A stretch of DNA of 59,292 nucleotides, from assembly GCA_036794585.1 (NCBI GenBank), contig DAIRGH010000003.1, positions 1-59,292 of the forward strand, written 5' to 3'. Source of the DNA: WHSW01 sp036794585. GTDB lineage: Bacteria > Actinomycetota > Thermoleophilia > Solirubrobacterales > 70-9. Position numbers and translations under genes: made by a program. Positions 32,757 through 41,788 of the stretch are shown piece by piece; position 1 is the stretch's first letter; each line of letters begins with the position of its first letter. The notes under the pieces are model-generated. The model was not told where the DNA came from. It searched no databases and saw only the letters and a list, made by a program, of their open reading frames with translations.

Positions 32757-34940
32757 GTGGCCGAGCCCTCAGTGGAGCCCGTCGAGACTCACACAGCGAC
32801 CGTCGAAGACGTCGAGCAGCCGGTTTCCCAACCGCGCGCCGACGCGCCCGATCTCGAGGATCGCTCGCTCTACTTCAACCGCGAGCTCTCCTGGCTCGAC
32901 TTCAACGATCGGGTGCTTCAGCTCGCCGAGGACCCCGACCAGCCGCTGCTCGAGCGGGCCAAGTTCGCGGCGATCTGGGAATCGAACATGGACGAGTTCT
33001 TCATGGTCCGGGTGGCCAACTACCAGGACCTGGTCGAGTCGGGGAGCCAGGTCCGCGCGGCCGATGGAATGACCCCGACCGAGGTGCTGGCGGCCGTGCG
33101 CGAGCGAGTCGTCGAGCAGCGCGGGCGCGTCGGCGCCTGCCTCGAGCGGGACCTGCGCCCGGCGCTCGCCGAGCACGGCATCCGCCTGCTCTCCATCGAC
33201 GAGGCGTCGAAGGCCGAGCACGAGGAGCTCTGCAAGCTGTTCGAGCGCCAGGTCTTCCCCGTGCTGACTCCGCTCGTGATCGGTCGCGGGCGGCCGTTTC
33301 CCTATATCTCGAACCTCTCGCTGTCGCTGGCCGTCGTCCTGCGCGACCCCGAGAACGACACCGAGATCCTCGCCCGCGTGAAGGTGCCGAAGGAGCTGCT
33401 CGGCCGCTTTCTTCACATCGGCGACGGCAACACCATGGTTCCGCTCGACGACCTGATCGCCGACAACCTCGGCTCCCTGTTCCCCGGGATGGAGATCATC
33501 GACCATGCGCTGTTCCGGGTCACCCGCGACACCGACTACGACGTCTCCGACGAGGCCGCCGACCTCATGCAGGCGGTCGAGGAGGAGCTCAGGCGCCGCC
33601 GGTTCGGGGAGGTCGTGCGGCTCGAGATCGACGCCAGCATGAACCAACGGCTGCGCGACTTCCTGGTCGCGGCGATGGGCGTCGGCGACGACGAGGTCTA
33701 CGAGGTCGAGGGGCTGGTCGACCTCGCCGATCTCGCGGACGTGGCCGGCCTGTCCGGTCACGACGAGCTTCGCTACCCGCCGCACACGCCGGTCACGCCG
33801 CCGCGCCTGATCCTCGGCGAGGTCGGCAAGGAGACCGACGTGTTCACCGCGATCCGCGATGGCGACATCCTCGTCCACCATCCGTACGACTCGTTCTCGA
33901 CCTCCGTCGAGCGGTTCGTCAAACAGGCGGTCGCCGACCCGAAGGTGCTCGCGATCAAGCAGACCGTGTACCGGACGAGCGCCGACTCGCCGCTCGTCCC
34001 GGGGCTGATCGACGCGGCCGAGGCCGGCAAGCAGGCGGTCTGCATGGTGGAGCTCAAGGCGCGCTTCGACGAGCAGGCGAACATCCGCTGGGCGAAGAAG
34101 CTGGAGGAGGCGGGGGTCCACGTCGTCTACGGGATCCCGGCGCTCAAGACGCACGTCAAGTGCGTGCTGGTCGTTCGCCGCGAGGGCGACGGCGTGCGCC
34201 ACTACGTCCACATCGGGACCGGCAACTACAACCCGAAGACGGCGCGCATCTACACCGACCTCGGGCTGTTCACCGCCGATCCCGAGATCGGCGCCGATAT
34301 CGCCGAGATGTTCAACTCGCTCACTGGTTATGCGCGCCCGCGGAGCTACCGCAAGATGCTGGTCGCGCCGTTCAACCTGCAGAGCGGGCTCCTGGACGAG
34401 ATCGAGCGCACGATCGAGTCGCACTCCGACGAGACCCCGGCGCGGATCCGGCTGAAGATGAACTCGCTGCTCGACGCGACCATGATCCGCGCCCTGTATC
34501 GCGCCTCGACCGCCGGGGTCGAGGTGAAGCTGAACGTTCGCGGGATCTGCGCGCTCCGCCCCGGCGTGCCCGGGGTCTCGGAGAACATCGAGGTGACCTC
34601 GGTCGTCGGCCGCTTCCTCGAGCACTCGCGGATCTTCTCGTTCGAGCGCCCCGGTGAGGAGGAGAGCATGTACATCGGCTCCGCCGACCTGATGCCGCGC
34701 AACCTGTACAACCGGGTCGAGCTCGTCACCCCGATCATCGATCCCAAGGTCCGCGCGCAGCTCCTCGACGTGCTCGACCGTTCGCTCGCCGACAACACGC
34801 ACACGTGGGAGCTGGGAGCCGACGGCGAGTGGAGGCGGCGCCGGCCCGACGGCGAGCCTCGCGATGTGCAAGAAGCGCTGATCGAGCTGCACGCCGAGCG
34901 CGCCGCCTCCGGCGCCTCGATCGAGACGCCGGTCGGCTAG
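32757..34940 (+). CDS. ppk1: Polyphosphate kinase 1
   Basis: Makes long-chain polyphosphate from ATP reversibly. The 727-residue protein has the full PPK1 layout: N-terminal helical domain starting with YFNRELSWLDFNDRVLQLAED, the head domain, and two phospholipase D-like catalytic domains with the autophosphorylated His in LKTHVKCVLVV and the second in YVHIGTGNYNPKTARIYTDLGLF. The first 38 residues are an acidic unique extension. GTG start, 20 nt after the PHP-glycosyltransferase gene. With ppx and the CHAD genes it indicates active polyphosphate turnover here. Confidence 0.97.
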   Translation: MAEPSVEPVETHTATVEDVEQPVSQPRADAPDLEDRSLYFNRELSWLDFNDRVLQLAEDPDQPLLERAKFAAIWESNMDEFFMVRVANYQDLVESGSQVRAADGMTPTEVLAAVRERVVEQRGRVGACLERDLRPALAEHGIRLLSIDEASKAEHEELCKLFERQVFPVLTPLVIGRGRPFPYISNLSLSLAVVLRDPENDTEILARVKVPKELLGRFLHIGDGNTMVPLDDLIADNLGSLFPGMEIIDHALFRVTRDTDYDVSDEAADLMQAVEEELRRRRFGEVVRLEIDASMNQRLRDFLVAAMGVGDDEVYEVEGLVDLADLADVAGLSGHDELRYPPHTPVTPPRLILGEVGKETDVFTAIRDGDILVHHPYDSFSTSVERFVKQAVADPKVLAIKQTVYRTSADSPLVPGLIDAAEAGKQAVCMVELKARFDEQANIRWAKKLEEAGVHVVYGIPALKTHVKCVLVVRREGDGVRHYVHIGTGNYNPKTARIYTDLGLFTADPEIGADIAEMFNSLTGYARPRSYRKMLVAPFNLQSGLLDEIERTIESHSDETPARIRLKMNSLLDATMIRALYRASTAGVEVKLNVRGICALRPGVPGVSENIEVTSVVGRFLEHSRIFSFERPGEEESMYIGSADLMPRNLYNRVELVTPIIDPKVRAQLLDVLDRSLADNTHTWELGADGEWRRRRPDGEPRDVQEALIELHAERAASGASIETPVG

Positions 34941-34966
34941 CAGGCCGACTGGACACAGCGCGTCCC

Positions 34967-36367
34967 GTGGCCGCGACGCACACCGCGCATGGCTACTGGC
35001 TCGAGGAGGCGGAGCCGGTCGACGCGGCCCCTGCGCTCGAGGGGGAGCGTCGAGCCGACGTGGTTGTGGTCGGCGGCGGCTACACGGGCCTGTGGACCGC
35101 ATGGCACCTGAAGCTCCTTGCGCCCGAGGCGACGGTTGCGCTGTGCGAGGCCGGGATCTGCGGTGAGGGCCCGAGCGGGCGCAACGGCGGTTTCGTCAAC
35201 GCACTCTGGTTCAGCCTGCGAGCACTGCGCCAGCGCTTCGGCGACGACGGGGCACGGCTGATCGCGGCGACGGCGCAGGACTCGGTCGAGCAGATCGGTC
35301 GCTTCTGCGACGAGCAGCAGGTGAACGCGTGGTTTCGACAGTCGGGGTACATGCAGGTATCGACCGCGCCCGCATGGGACGGCGCCTGGGAACCGGCGGT
35401 CGCCGCCGCCCGCGAGCTCGGCTTCGATCACGCCTGCCGGCCGCTCTCGGAGGCGGAGGTGGCCGAGCGCTGCGCCTCGCCGATCTTTCGCGCCGGCGTC
35501 TTCTACCCGGAGGCGGCGACGGTGCACCCTGCCCGTCTGGCGCGCGGCCTGCGCGCGCGGGTGATCGCCGCCGGGGTGGAGGTCTTCGAGCGCAGCCCGG
35601 TGCGCGGGGTGAAGCGGCGGGACGGTTCTGTCCTCGTCCAGGGCGTGTGGGGAACGATCCGCGCCGGCGCCGGGGTGCTCGCCACGGGTGCCCAGCTCGT
35701 CGGGTTGCCGCGGATGCGCCGCCGGCTGACGGTGACCTCGAGTCACATGGTGATCACCGAGCCCGTGCCCGACCTACTCGAGGAGATCGGCTGGACGGGG
35801 GGCGAGTGCATCACGGACTCGCGGGCGATGATCCACTACTTCCGCACCACACCCGGCGGCCGGATCGCTTTCGGCTGGGGCGGCGGCAGGGTCGCCTATG
35901 GCGCGCACGCCGACGGCCGCGCCGAGCGCGACCCGGACGTGATCGCCCAGATCGAGCAGCACCTGCTCCGCTTCTTTCCCGGCCTGCGCGGGCGCCGGAT
36001 CGAACACGCGTGGGGCGGGCCGATCGACGTCTCACCCACCCACCTGCCGGTGATCGACCAGCTCGAGCCCGGCATCCACTGCGCCTTCGGCTACACGGGC
36101 CACGGCGTCGGCCCGTCACAGATGCTTGGCCGCACTCTGGCCTCGCTCGCCCTCGACCGGCGCGACGACGCCACCCGCCTCGCGCTCGTCTCCCCGCAGG
36201 CGGTGCACGTTCCCCCCGAGCCGCTCCGCTATGTCGGCGGCTCGATCATCCGCGCCGCGCTCGTGCGCAAGGAGGACGCCGAGGAACAAGGCCGCCGCCC
36301 CGGCCCCCTGACCCGCTTCGTCGCCGGGATCCCCGAGCGCATCGGGATCCACATCGGGCGGGGGTAG
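34967..36367 (+). CDS. FAD-dependent amine oxidase (DAO family, PuuB-like)
   Basis: A 466-residue flavoprotein of the D-amino-acid-oxidase/glycine-oxidase family. The Rossmann motif ADVVVVGGGYTGLWTAWHL (about 28-46) is followed by GEGPSGRNGGFVNAL, a hallmark of gamma-glutamylputrescine oxidase-like proteins; GYTGHGVGPSQMLGR is the C-terminal FAD motif. The GTG at 34967 was chosen, since the frame upstream overlaps ppk1. The amine-catabolic genes nearby (aldehyde dehydrogenases, Pot transporter) support oxidation of putrescine or a related amine, but glycine/sarcosine-type substrates remain possible. Confidence 0.85.
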   Translation: MAATHTAHGYWLEEAEPVDAAPALEGERRADVVVVGGGYTGLWTAWHLKLLAPEATVALCEAGICGEGPSGRNGGFVNALWFSLRALRQRFGDDGARLIAATAQDSVEQIGRFCDEQQVNAWFRQSGYMQVSTAPAWDGAWEPAVAAARELGFDHACRPLSEAEVAERCASPIFRAGVFYPEAATVHPARLARGLRARVIAAGVEVFERSPVRGVKRRDGSVLVQGVWGTIRAGAGVLATGAQLVGLPRMRRRLTVTSSHMVITEPVPDLLEEIGWTGGECITDSRAMIHYFRTTPGGRIAFGWGGGRVAYGAHADGRAERDPDVIAQIEQHLLRFFPGLRGRRIEHAWGGPIDVSPTHLPVIDQLEPGIHCAFGYTGHGVGPSQMLGRTLASLALDRRDDATRLALVSPQAVHVPPEPLRYVGGSIIRAALVRKEDAEEQGRRPGPLTRFVAGIPERIGIHIGRG

Positions 36368-36376
36368 GGGCGCCGA

Positions 36377-36415
36377 GTGCGGGTTTTTGGGTCGTATGCA
36401 CCCATAACTCCGCAC
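36377..36415. terminator. Bidirectional terminator / REP-like palindrome
   Basis: A 16-bp imperfect stem: GTGCGGGTTTTTGGGT (36377-36392) pairs with ACCCATAACTCCGCAC (36400-36415) with two mismatches and one wobble, around the loop CGTATGC. It lies between the convergent stops of the amine oxidase and YeaQ-like genes, so it can end both transcripts. Its AT-rich middle stands out from the surrounding GC-rich sequence and may represent a dispersed palindromic element. Confidence 0.6.
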
Positions 36416-36419
36416 ATGA

Positions 36420-36692
36420 TTAGTACCGCCGCCTCGACCCGCCGCCGAGCAGCGAGAACACCAGCAGCAGCAGGAACGAGCCGCCGATCGCGATCAGCCA
36501 GGTCTCGAGGTCGAAGAAGTCGTCGATCTTGCCGAGGTCGAGCTCGGTGGCGATCCAGCCGCCGATCAGGGCCCCGAGGATGCCGACGGCGGTGGTGCCG
36601 ATGCAGCCCTCGGGGCCGGGGCGGCCCGGGACCAGCGCCCGCGCGATCGTGGCGGCGAACAGCCCGAGGAAGATCCAGCCGAGAAAGCCCAC
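36420..36692 (-). CDS. GlsB/YeaQ/YmgE family small membrane protein
   Basis: A 90-residue membrane protein of the transglycosylase-associated (GlsB/YeaQ/YmgE) family, usually linked to stress response. It has three hydrophobic segments: FLGWIFLGLFAATIARAL, the glycine-rich GTTAVGILGALIGGWIATEL and WLIAIGGSFLLLLVFSLL, and ends with RRRY. The PGRPGPEGCIGT loop is typical. GTG start; TAGTCT on the minus strand is 6 nt upstream, so the transcript may be leaderless. It diverges from dinB. Confidence 0.88.
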   Translation of the reverse strand: MGFLGWIFLGLFAATIARALVPGRPGPEGCIGTTAVGILGALIGGWIATELDLGKIDDFFDLETWLIAIGGSFLLLLVFSLLGGGSRRRY

Positions 36693-36698
36693 GGTCGC

Positions 36699-36727
36699 AG
36701 ACTAGTCGCCGATGCCGGACCTACGAT
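36699..36727. promoter_or_regulatory. Divergent leaderless -10 hexamers for the YeaQ-like gene and dinB
   Basis: On the minus strand TAGTCT (36704-36699) is 6 nt before the GTG of the YeaQ-like gene. On the plus strand TACGAT (36722-36727) is 6 nt before the ATG of dinB. Neither gene has a ribosome binding site. Confidence 0.4.
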
Positions 36728-36733
36728 GGGTCG

Positions 36734-37807
36734 ATGGCCGAACGGCGCGTGATCGCCCACGTCGACATGGATGCCTTCTACGTCGCGGTCGAGCTGCTGC
36801 GCCGGCCCGAGCTGCGCGGCAAGCCGGTGATCGTCGCCGGCAGCGGACCGCGGGCGGTGGTCACGACCGCCTCGTATGAGGCGCGGCCGTTCGGGGTCGG
36901 ATCGGCAATGCCTGTTGCCCACGCGCGCCGCCGGTGCGATCACCTGGTCCACCTGCCGGTCGACATGGCCCACTACCGCGAGCGCTCGGGCGAGGTGATG
37001 GAGCTGATCGACCAGCTCGGCGTCCCGACCCAGCCCGTCTCGCTGGACGAGGTCTATCTCGACCTGTCGGGTGTGCCCGACCCGATCGCCCGGACGAGCT
37101 CGCTGGTGCGCTCGATCCGCGAGCGGCTCAGCCTCGACGCCTCGGTCGGCATCGGGCCGAACAAGCTGGTCGCCAAGGTCGCCTCGGACGCGGAGAAGCC
37201 GCGCGGGTTCGTTGTCCTCAGCCGCGAGCAGGCTGCCGAGCGCTTCGCCGGCAAGCCGCCGCGGCTGATCCCGGGCGTCGGCCCGAAGACGGCCGAGCGG
37301 CTGAGCGCGCTGAAGATCGAGACGATCGGCGCGCTTCAGCGCCACCCGGTCGAGGACCTCGTCCGCCGCTTCGGCGAAAGCCATGGCCGCGGACTTCACG
37401 ACCGCTCCCACTTCCGCGACGACTCGCCCGTCGCCCGCGGCGAGCTCAAGTCGCGATCGGTCGAGACCACCTTCGACCACGACATCGCCGAGCTCGGCCG
37501 GCTCGAGCAGATCCTGGCCGAGCAGTCACAGCGGCTGGGCGAGGCGCTGCGCGAGCGGGGGACCGCCGGCCGCACGATCGGGATCAAGGTCCGGCTCGAC
37601 GACTGGACCACGGTCACCCGCGTGCACACGATCGAGGCGCCGACCAACGACCCCGGGGTGATCGGGACGCACGCGGTCGCCCTGCTGCGCGCCTACGCGC
37701 CGCCGCGGCCGGTCCGCCTGCTCGGGGTGCGCGTCGCCTCGTTCGCGGACACGCCGAGCCAGCCGGCAGCGGGGCCCGAGCCGCTCAGCCTCCTTCCCGC
37801 CGCGTAG
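36734..37807 (+). CDS. dinB: DNA polymerase IV (Y-family)
   Basis: Error-prone translesion polymerase, 357 residues. The catalytic acids are in HVDMDAFYVAVE (about 10-21) and PVSLDEVYLDLSG (about 100-112); GIGPNKLVAKVASDAEKPRGF and the helix-hairpin-helix region GVGPKTAERLSALKIETIGAL follow, then the little-finger domain (about 235-340). The beta-clamp-binding motif is probably the C-terminal EPLSLLP. ATG 36734 was chosen; the longer frame from 36377 runs through the YeaQ-like gene. No SOS box was recognised upstream. Confidence 0.95.
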   Translation: MAERRVIAHVDMDAFYVAVELLRRPELRGKPVIVAGSGPRAVVTTASYEARPFGVGSAMPVAHARRRCDHLVHLPVDMAHYRERSGEVMELIDQLGVPTQPVSLDEVYLDLSGVPDPIARTSSLVRSIRERLSLDASVGIGPNKLVAKVASDAEKPRGFVVLSREQAAERFAGKPPRLIPGVGPKTAERLSALKIETIGALQRHPVEDLVRRFGESHGRGLHDRSHFRDDSPVARGELKSRSVETTFDHDIAELGRLEQILAEQSQRLGEALRERGTAGRTIGIKVRLDDWTTVTRVHTIEAPTNDPGVIGTHAVALLRAYAPPRPVRLLGVRVASFADTPSQPAAGPEPLSLLPAA

Positions 37808-37810
37808 CGG

Positions 37811-38233
37811 TTACGGCGCCGCCGAGATCGACTCGACCAGCTCGCCGACATCCTCCTCCTCGGCGTGCTGAGCCAGGTCGCCCTGGCTGACGATCCCGAT
37901 CAGCCTGTGACCGTCGATCACCGGGAGGCGGCGGACCTTGTGCTCCTTCATCGTCTTGATCGCCTCGCTGACGGAGTCGTCGGCGCCGATCGTCACGGGC
38001 TTGCCCTCGCCGAGCTCGCCGGCCTTCGTCGACGTCGGGTCCTTGCCTTCGGCCAGCACCTTCACGACGATGTCACGGTCGGTCAGCATCCCCTTCAGCC
38101 GATCGTCCTCGCCGCAGATGGGCAGTGAGCCGACGTCGAGCTGCTTCATCTTGCTCGCCGCGTCGGCGACCGTCTCGTTCTCGCCGATGCACTCGGCGTC
38201 CCCGGTCATCACTTCTCGTGCCGTCTTGCCCAT
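37811..38233 (-). CDS. Tandem CBS domain protein
   Basis: A 140-residue stand-alone CBS pair: first CBS domain about residues 4-60 (AREVMTGDAECIGENETVADAASKM...GMLTDRDIVVKVLAEG) and second about 70-130 (PVTIGADDSVSEAIKTMKEHKVRRLPVIDG...GIVSQGDLAQH). Such proteins bind adenine nucleotides and signal energy state. AAGGAG before the ATG supports the start. It is convergent with dinB (stops 3 bp apart) and lies downstream of the aldehyde dehydrogenase genes, separated by 54 nt. Confidence 0.92.
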   Translation of the reverse strand: MGKTAREVMTGDAECIGENETVADAASKMKQLDVGSLPICGEDDRLKGMLTDRDIVVKVLAEGKDPTSTKAGELGEGKPVTIGADDSVSEAIKTMKEHKVRRLPVIDGHRLIGIVSQGDLAQHAEEEDVGELVESISAAP

Positions 38234-38287
38234 TTCGTCTCCTTGTAGGTGGGTTTCGCACGCCTCCTACCCGGTCACGGGCGTAAC

Positions 38288-39754
38288 TCACCACCGCGAC
38301 GTGATGACCTTCTTGCGGGTGTAGAACTCGACCGCGTCGCGGCCGTTGGCGTGCAGGTCGCCGTCGAGCGAGTCCTTCCAGCCGGAGAACGGAAACCACG
38401 CGACCGGCGCGGCGACGCCGACGTTGACGCCCAGCATCCCCGCCTCGGCGTCGTAGCGATATGCGCGCGCGGCGCCGCCGGAGCGGGTAAAGATCGAGCC
38501 CGCGTTTCCGTACCGCGATCCGTTGACGAACTCGAGCGCGGCCGGGAGATCGTCGGCGCGCACGATCGTCAGCAGGGGGCCGAACAGCTCCTCGCGGGCG
38601 AGATCGGACTCGCGGTCGGCGGTGACGATGATCGACGGTCCGATCAGGGTGCCGCCGGGTCCGGCGTCGCGACGCCCGTCGAGGATCACCTCGTCGTCGC
38701 CCGCTTCGGCCGCCTCGACGGCGGCGGCGATCCGGTCCCGCGCCTCCGGGCCGACGAGGGGACATACGTCGACGCCCTCCTGGTCGCCCGGTCCGACGCC
38801 GAGGTCGGCGGCCGCGGCGGCGAGCGCGTCGAGGGCACGATCCTGCTCGGCTCGCGTGCCGACCAGCACCGCGACCGAGCCCGCCAGGCAGCGCTGGCCG
38901 CCGGCACCGAAGGCGGATCCCATGATCGCCGGCACGGTGTGATCGAGGTCGGCGTCGGGCATCACGACGAGCGAGTTCTTCGCGCCGCCCAGCGCCTGAA
39001 AGCGCTTGCCGGTCGCCGCCGAGCGCTGCGCGACGTGGCGCGCCGTCGAGGCCTGGCCGACGAACGAGATCGCGTCGACGCCGGGATGGTCGAGCAGGCC
39101 GTTGACCGCATCGTGGCCACCGTGGACGAGGTTGCAGATGCCCGACGGGATCTCATCGATCGCGTCGAGCAGCTCGAAGATCACTTCCGAGGGCCGCGGA
39201 TCGCGCTCGGAGGGCTTGAGCACGATGGCGTTGCCGCATCCGATCGCGAACGGCAGGAACCAGAGCGGGATCATCGCCGGGAAGTTGAACGGCGTGATCG
39301 CGCCGACGACGCCGACCGGCTGGCGCACCAGCTCGACATCGACCCCGGAGGCGACCCCCTCGAGGTTCTCGCCCTTGAGCAGGTGCGGGATCCCGCAGGC
39401 AGCCTCGACCGACTCGATCCCACGGAGGACCTCGCCGCGCGCGTCGTCGAGCGTCTTGCCCATGTCGGCCGTGACGAGGCGGGCGAGCTCCTCGCGCCGC
39501 TCCCAGAGGGCCTCGCGCAGCGCCATCACCGCTCGGGCGCGCTTCTGCGGCGCGACGTCACGCCACTCGGGCTGCGCCGCGCGCGCCGCGCTGACCGCGG
39601 CGTCGACGTCGCCAGGGCCCGACAGCGGCACCATCGCCGCCAGCTCGCCGGTCGCCGGATCGCGGTCCTCGAGCGTTCCGGCGGGCGCCTCGGCATCGAC
39701 CCAGCCGCCGCCGATGTAGTTGCGAAGCGTCCTGGCCTCGGTGATCGTCGCCAT
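38288..39754 (-). CDS. mmsA: CoA-acylating methylmalonate-semialdehyde dehydrogenase
   Basis: Converts malonate or methylmalonate semialdehyde to acetyl- or propionyl-CoA using NAD+ and CoA. The 488-residue protein has the MMSDH-type sequence PVGVVGAITPFNFPAMIPLWFLP, QALGGAKNSLVVMPDAD in place of the usual Glu base, and the nucleophile in GGQRCLAGS. ATG at 39752-39754 begins 2 nt after the upstream aldehyde dehydrogenase stop, so the two are one operon. With the omega-aminotransferase nearby it could complete beta-alanine or 3-aminoisobutyrate breakdown. Confidence 0.93.
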   Translation of the reverse strand: MATITEARTLRNYIGGGWVDAEAPAGTLEDRDPATGELAAMVPLSGPGDVDAAVSAARAAQPEWRDVAPQKRARAVMALREALWERREELARLVTADMGKTLDDARGEVLRGIESVEAACGIPHLLKGENLEGVASGVDVELVRQPVGVVGAITPFNFPAMIPLWFLPFAIGCGNAIVLKPSERDPRPSEVIFELLDAIDEIPSGICNLVHGGHDAVNGLLDHPGVDAISFVGQASTARHVAQRSAATGKRFQALGGAKNSLVVMPDADLDHTVPAIMGSAFGAGGQRCLAGSVAVLVGTRAEQDRALDALAAAAADLGVGPGDQEGVDVCPLVGPEARDRIAAAVEAAEAGDDEVILDGRRDAGPGGTLIGPSIIVTADRESDLAREELFGPLLTIVRADDLPAALEFVNGSRYGNAGSIFTRSGGAARAYRYDAEAGMLGVNVGVAAPVAWFPFSGWKDSLDGDLHANGRDAVEFYTRKKVITSRW

Positions 39755-39756
39755 GC

Positions 39757-41265
39757 CTACGCTCCCGCCCCGTCGTGGGGGCCGCTCGACTGCGAGTACT
39801 CCGAGTAGGGATACCACCATTCCTTGCGCTCGATCTCGGTCTCGATGTGGACATGCTTGGTCTCCTGGAATGCCTCCAGTCCCTCGCGCCCGAGCTCGCG
39901 CCCGAGCCCCGATTGCTTGAAGCCGCCGAACGGGCCGGCGTCGTTGTCGGTGAGCGGATCGTTGAACCACACGGTCCCCGCCTTCAGCTCGCGCAGGCAG
40001 CGCTGCATGTTGCGCAGGTCGCGGGTGTAGACGTTGGCGCCGAGGCCGTAGCGAGTCGAGTTCGCCAGCTCGATCGCCTCGTCGAGCGAACCGACCCGGA
40101 CCAGCGGCGCGACAGGGCCGAACGTCTCCTCGCGCAACAGGTCCGCTTCCGGGGAAGCGCCGACGACGACCGCGGGAGAGAAGAAGTGCCCGCGCTCGTG
40201 GCCGCCGGCGTCGCCGCCCGCCACGAGCTCGGCTCCCGCGGCGACCGCCGCCTCGACCTGCGCGGCGACCTTGTCGCGCTGCGTCGCGTTGATCATCGGC
40301 CCGACGTCGGTGGCGGGGTCGAACGGGTCGCCGAGCTTGAGGCTGCGGGTGTGATCGACGAACCGGCTCAGGTAGTCGTCATAGACCGCGCCCTCGACGT
40401 AGAAGCGCTCGGCCGAGGTGCAGACCTGCCCGGCGTTCAGGTAGGCGGCCCAGACGCCGCCGCGGGCCGCGACCTCGAGCTCGTCGGCGACGTCGGCGCA
40501 GACGATGAACGCGTCCTTGCCGCCCATCTCGAGGTTGACCCGCGCCACGCGCTCGGCGCACACCGCGGCGATCTTCTTGCCCGTCGGCACCGAACCGGTG
40601 AAGGCGACGCAGTCGACCCGCTCGTCGGCGACCAGCGCCGCGCCAACGTCGCCGGCGCCGCAGACGACGTTGAGCACGCCCGCGGGCAGATGCTCGAAGC
40701 ACCCGGCGGCGGCGAGCGTCGACAGCGGCGTGAGCTCGGACGGCTTGCAGACGGTCGTATTGCCCGCCGCGAGCGCCGGCGCCAGCTTCCACGCCAGCAG
40801 CAGCAGCGGGTAGTTCCAGGGCACGATGCAGGCGACGACGCCGACCGGGTCCTTGACCACCAGCGAGAGCTGTGTCGACTCGATCGACGGGATCACCCGC
40901 CCGCCCTCGTCGCGGCCGATCTCGGCGTAGTAGTCGAACGCCGCGGCGGTCCAGCCGATCTCGTCGCGGTTCTCGATCAGCGGCTTGCCGCCCTCGCGCG
41001 TCATCAGCTCGGCCAGCTCGTCGGTCCGCTCGCGCAGCAGCCGCGCCACCTCGTGCAGCATCTCGCCGCGCTCCACCGCCGGCGTGCGCTCCCAGCCGCG
41101 CTGCGCCTCGCGGGCCGCGGCGATCGCGGCGTCGAGCTGGTCACTCGAAGGCGTGGCCACCGTCGCCACGATCTCCTCGGTGAACGGGTTCTCGACCTCA
41201 AGCGGCGTACCGTCGCCCGCGACCCGTTCGCCGCCGATCACCAGTCTGGTCTCGAATTCGGCCAT
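39757..41265 (-). CDS. Aldehyde dehydrogenase (PuuC/aminoaldehyde dehydrogenase-like)
   Basis: NAD(P)-dependent aldehyde dehydrogenase of 502 residues from ATG 41265; an in-frame TTG at 41280 is an alternative. It has PWNYPLLLLAWKLAPALAAGNT, the catalytic Glu in NLEMGGKDAF and the nucleophile in NAGQVCTSAERF, followed by EETFGPVAPLV. The pattern is closest to betaine-aldehyde and gamma-glutamyl-gamma-aminobutyraldehyde dehydrogenases, fitting the amine-catabolic context. First gene of the pair with mmsA. Substrate assignment is by context only. Confidence 0.9.
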   Translation of the reverse strand: MAEFETRLVIGGERVAGDGTPLEVENPFTEEIVATVATPSSDQLDAAIAAAREAQRGWERTPAVERGEMLHEVARLLRERTDELAELMTREGGKPLIENRDEIGWTAAAFDYYAEIGRDEGGRVIPSIESTQLSLVVKDPVGVVACIVPWNYPLLLLAWKLAPALAAGNTTVCKPSELTPLSTLAAAGCFEHLPAGVLNVVCGAGDVGAALVADERVDCVAFTGSVPTGKKIAAVCAERVARVNLEMGGKDAFIVCADVADELEVAARGGVWAAYLNAGQVCTSAERFYVEGAVYDDYLSRFVDHTRSLKLGDPFDPATDVGPMINATQRDKVAAQVEAAVAAGAELVAGGDAGGHERGHFFSPAVVVGASPEADLLREETFGPVAPLVRVGSLDEAIELANSTRYGLGANVYTRDLRNMQRCLRELKAGTVWFNDPLTDNDAGPFGGFKQSGLGRELGREGLEAFQETKHVHIETEIERKEWWYPYSEYSQSSGPHDGAGA

Positions 41266-41303
41266 TGCTGCTAGATCCAAGGTCCGGTGGGTATGGGGGG
41301 AGC

Positions 41304-41786
41304 GTGTCTGAGCAGGCGGACAAGCGCAACGAGACCGAGGCCGAGCGGCTGGACCGCAACCTCGCCGAGCTCCTGCAGGAGCTGCGGATCGCGGTCCCGG
41401 GGATCCAGTTCCTGTTCGCGTTCCTGCTCGTCGTGCCGTTTCAGCAGGGGTGGGTGGAGGTCACCGACTTCGAGAAGAACGTCTACTTCGTCGCCCTGCT
41501 GGCGACCGCGCTGGCGGGTGTCTTCCTCATGGGTGCGCCGGCGCGCCACCGGCTTCGCTTCCGCGAGATGGACAAGGAATGGGTGGTCGACTCCTCGCAC
41601 AAGTACACGATCGCGGGGCTGATCTTCCTCGGGATCGCGACGACCACCGTGATCCTGCTCGTTTCGCATGTGGTCTTCAGTCCGGGGACCGCGATCGTCG
41701 CCACGGCGCTGATCGCCGCTTCCTTCGTCTGGGTCTGGTTCGGCGCGCCGCTGAAGCGCGAGCTCGAACAGCGCGGGGCGAAGTAA
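41304..41786 (+). CDS. DUF6328 family membrane protein
   Basis: A 160-residue membrane protein with four hydrophobic segments (about 33-50, 62-82, 103-125, 130-148). ETEAERLDRNLAELLQELRIAVPGIQFLFAFLL is the conserved start of this actinobacterial family of unknown function. The GTG at 41304 follows a GGGGGGAG ribosome binding site; the longer frame to 41265 overlaps the divergent dehydrogenase start. It converges on the potC gene, stops 2 bp apart, and appears unrelated to the amine genes around it. Confidence 0.82.
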   Translation: MSEQADKRNETEAERLDRNLAELLQELRIAVPGIQFLFAFLLVVPFQQGWVEVTDFEKNVYFVALLATALAGVFLMGAPARHRLRFREMDKEWVVDSSHKYTIAGLIFLGIATTTVILLVSHVVFSPGTAIVATALIAASFVWVWFGAPLKRELEQRGAK

Positions 41787-41788
41787 TC

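Noticed and set aside
32769..35102. Open frame of 777 codons opposite ppk1
   Set aside because: Antisense shadow of a well-supported PPK1; no domain and skewed composition.
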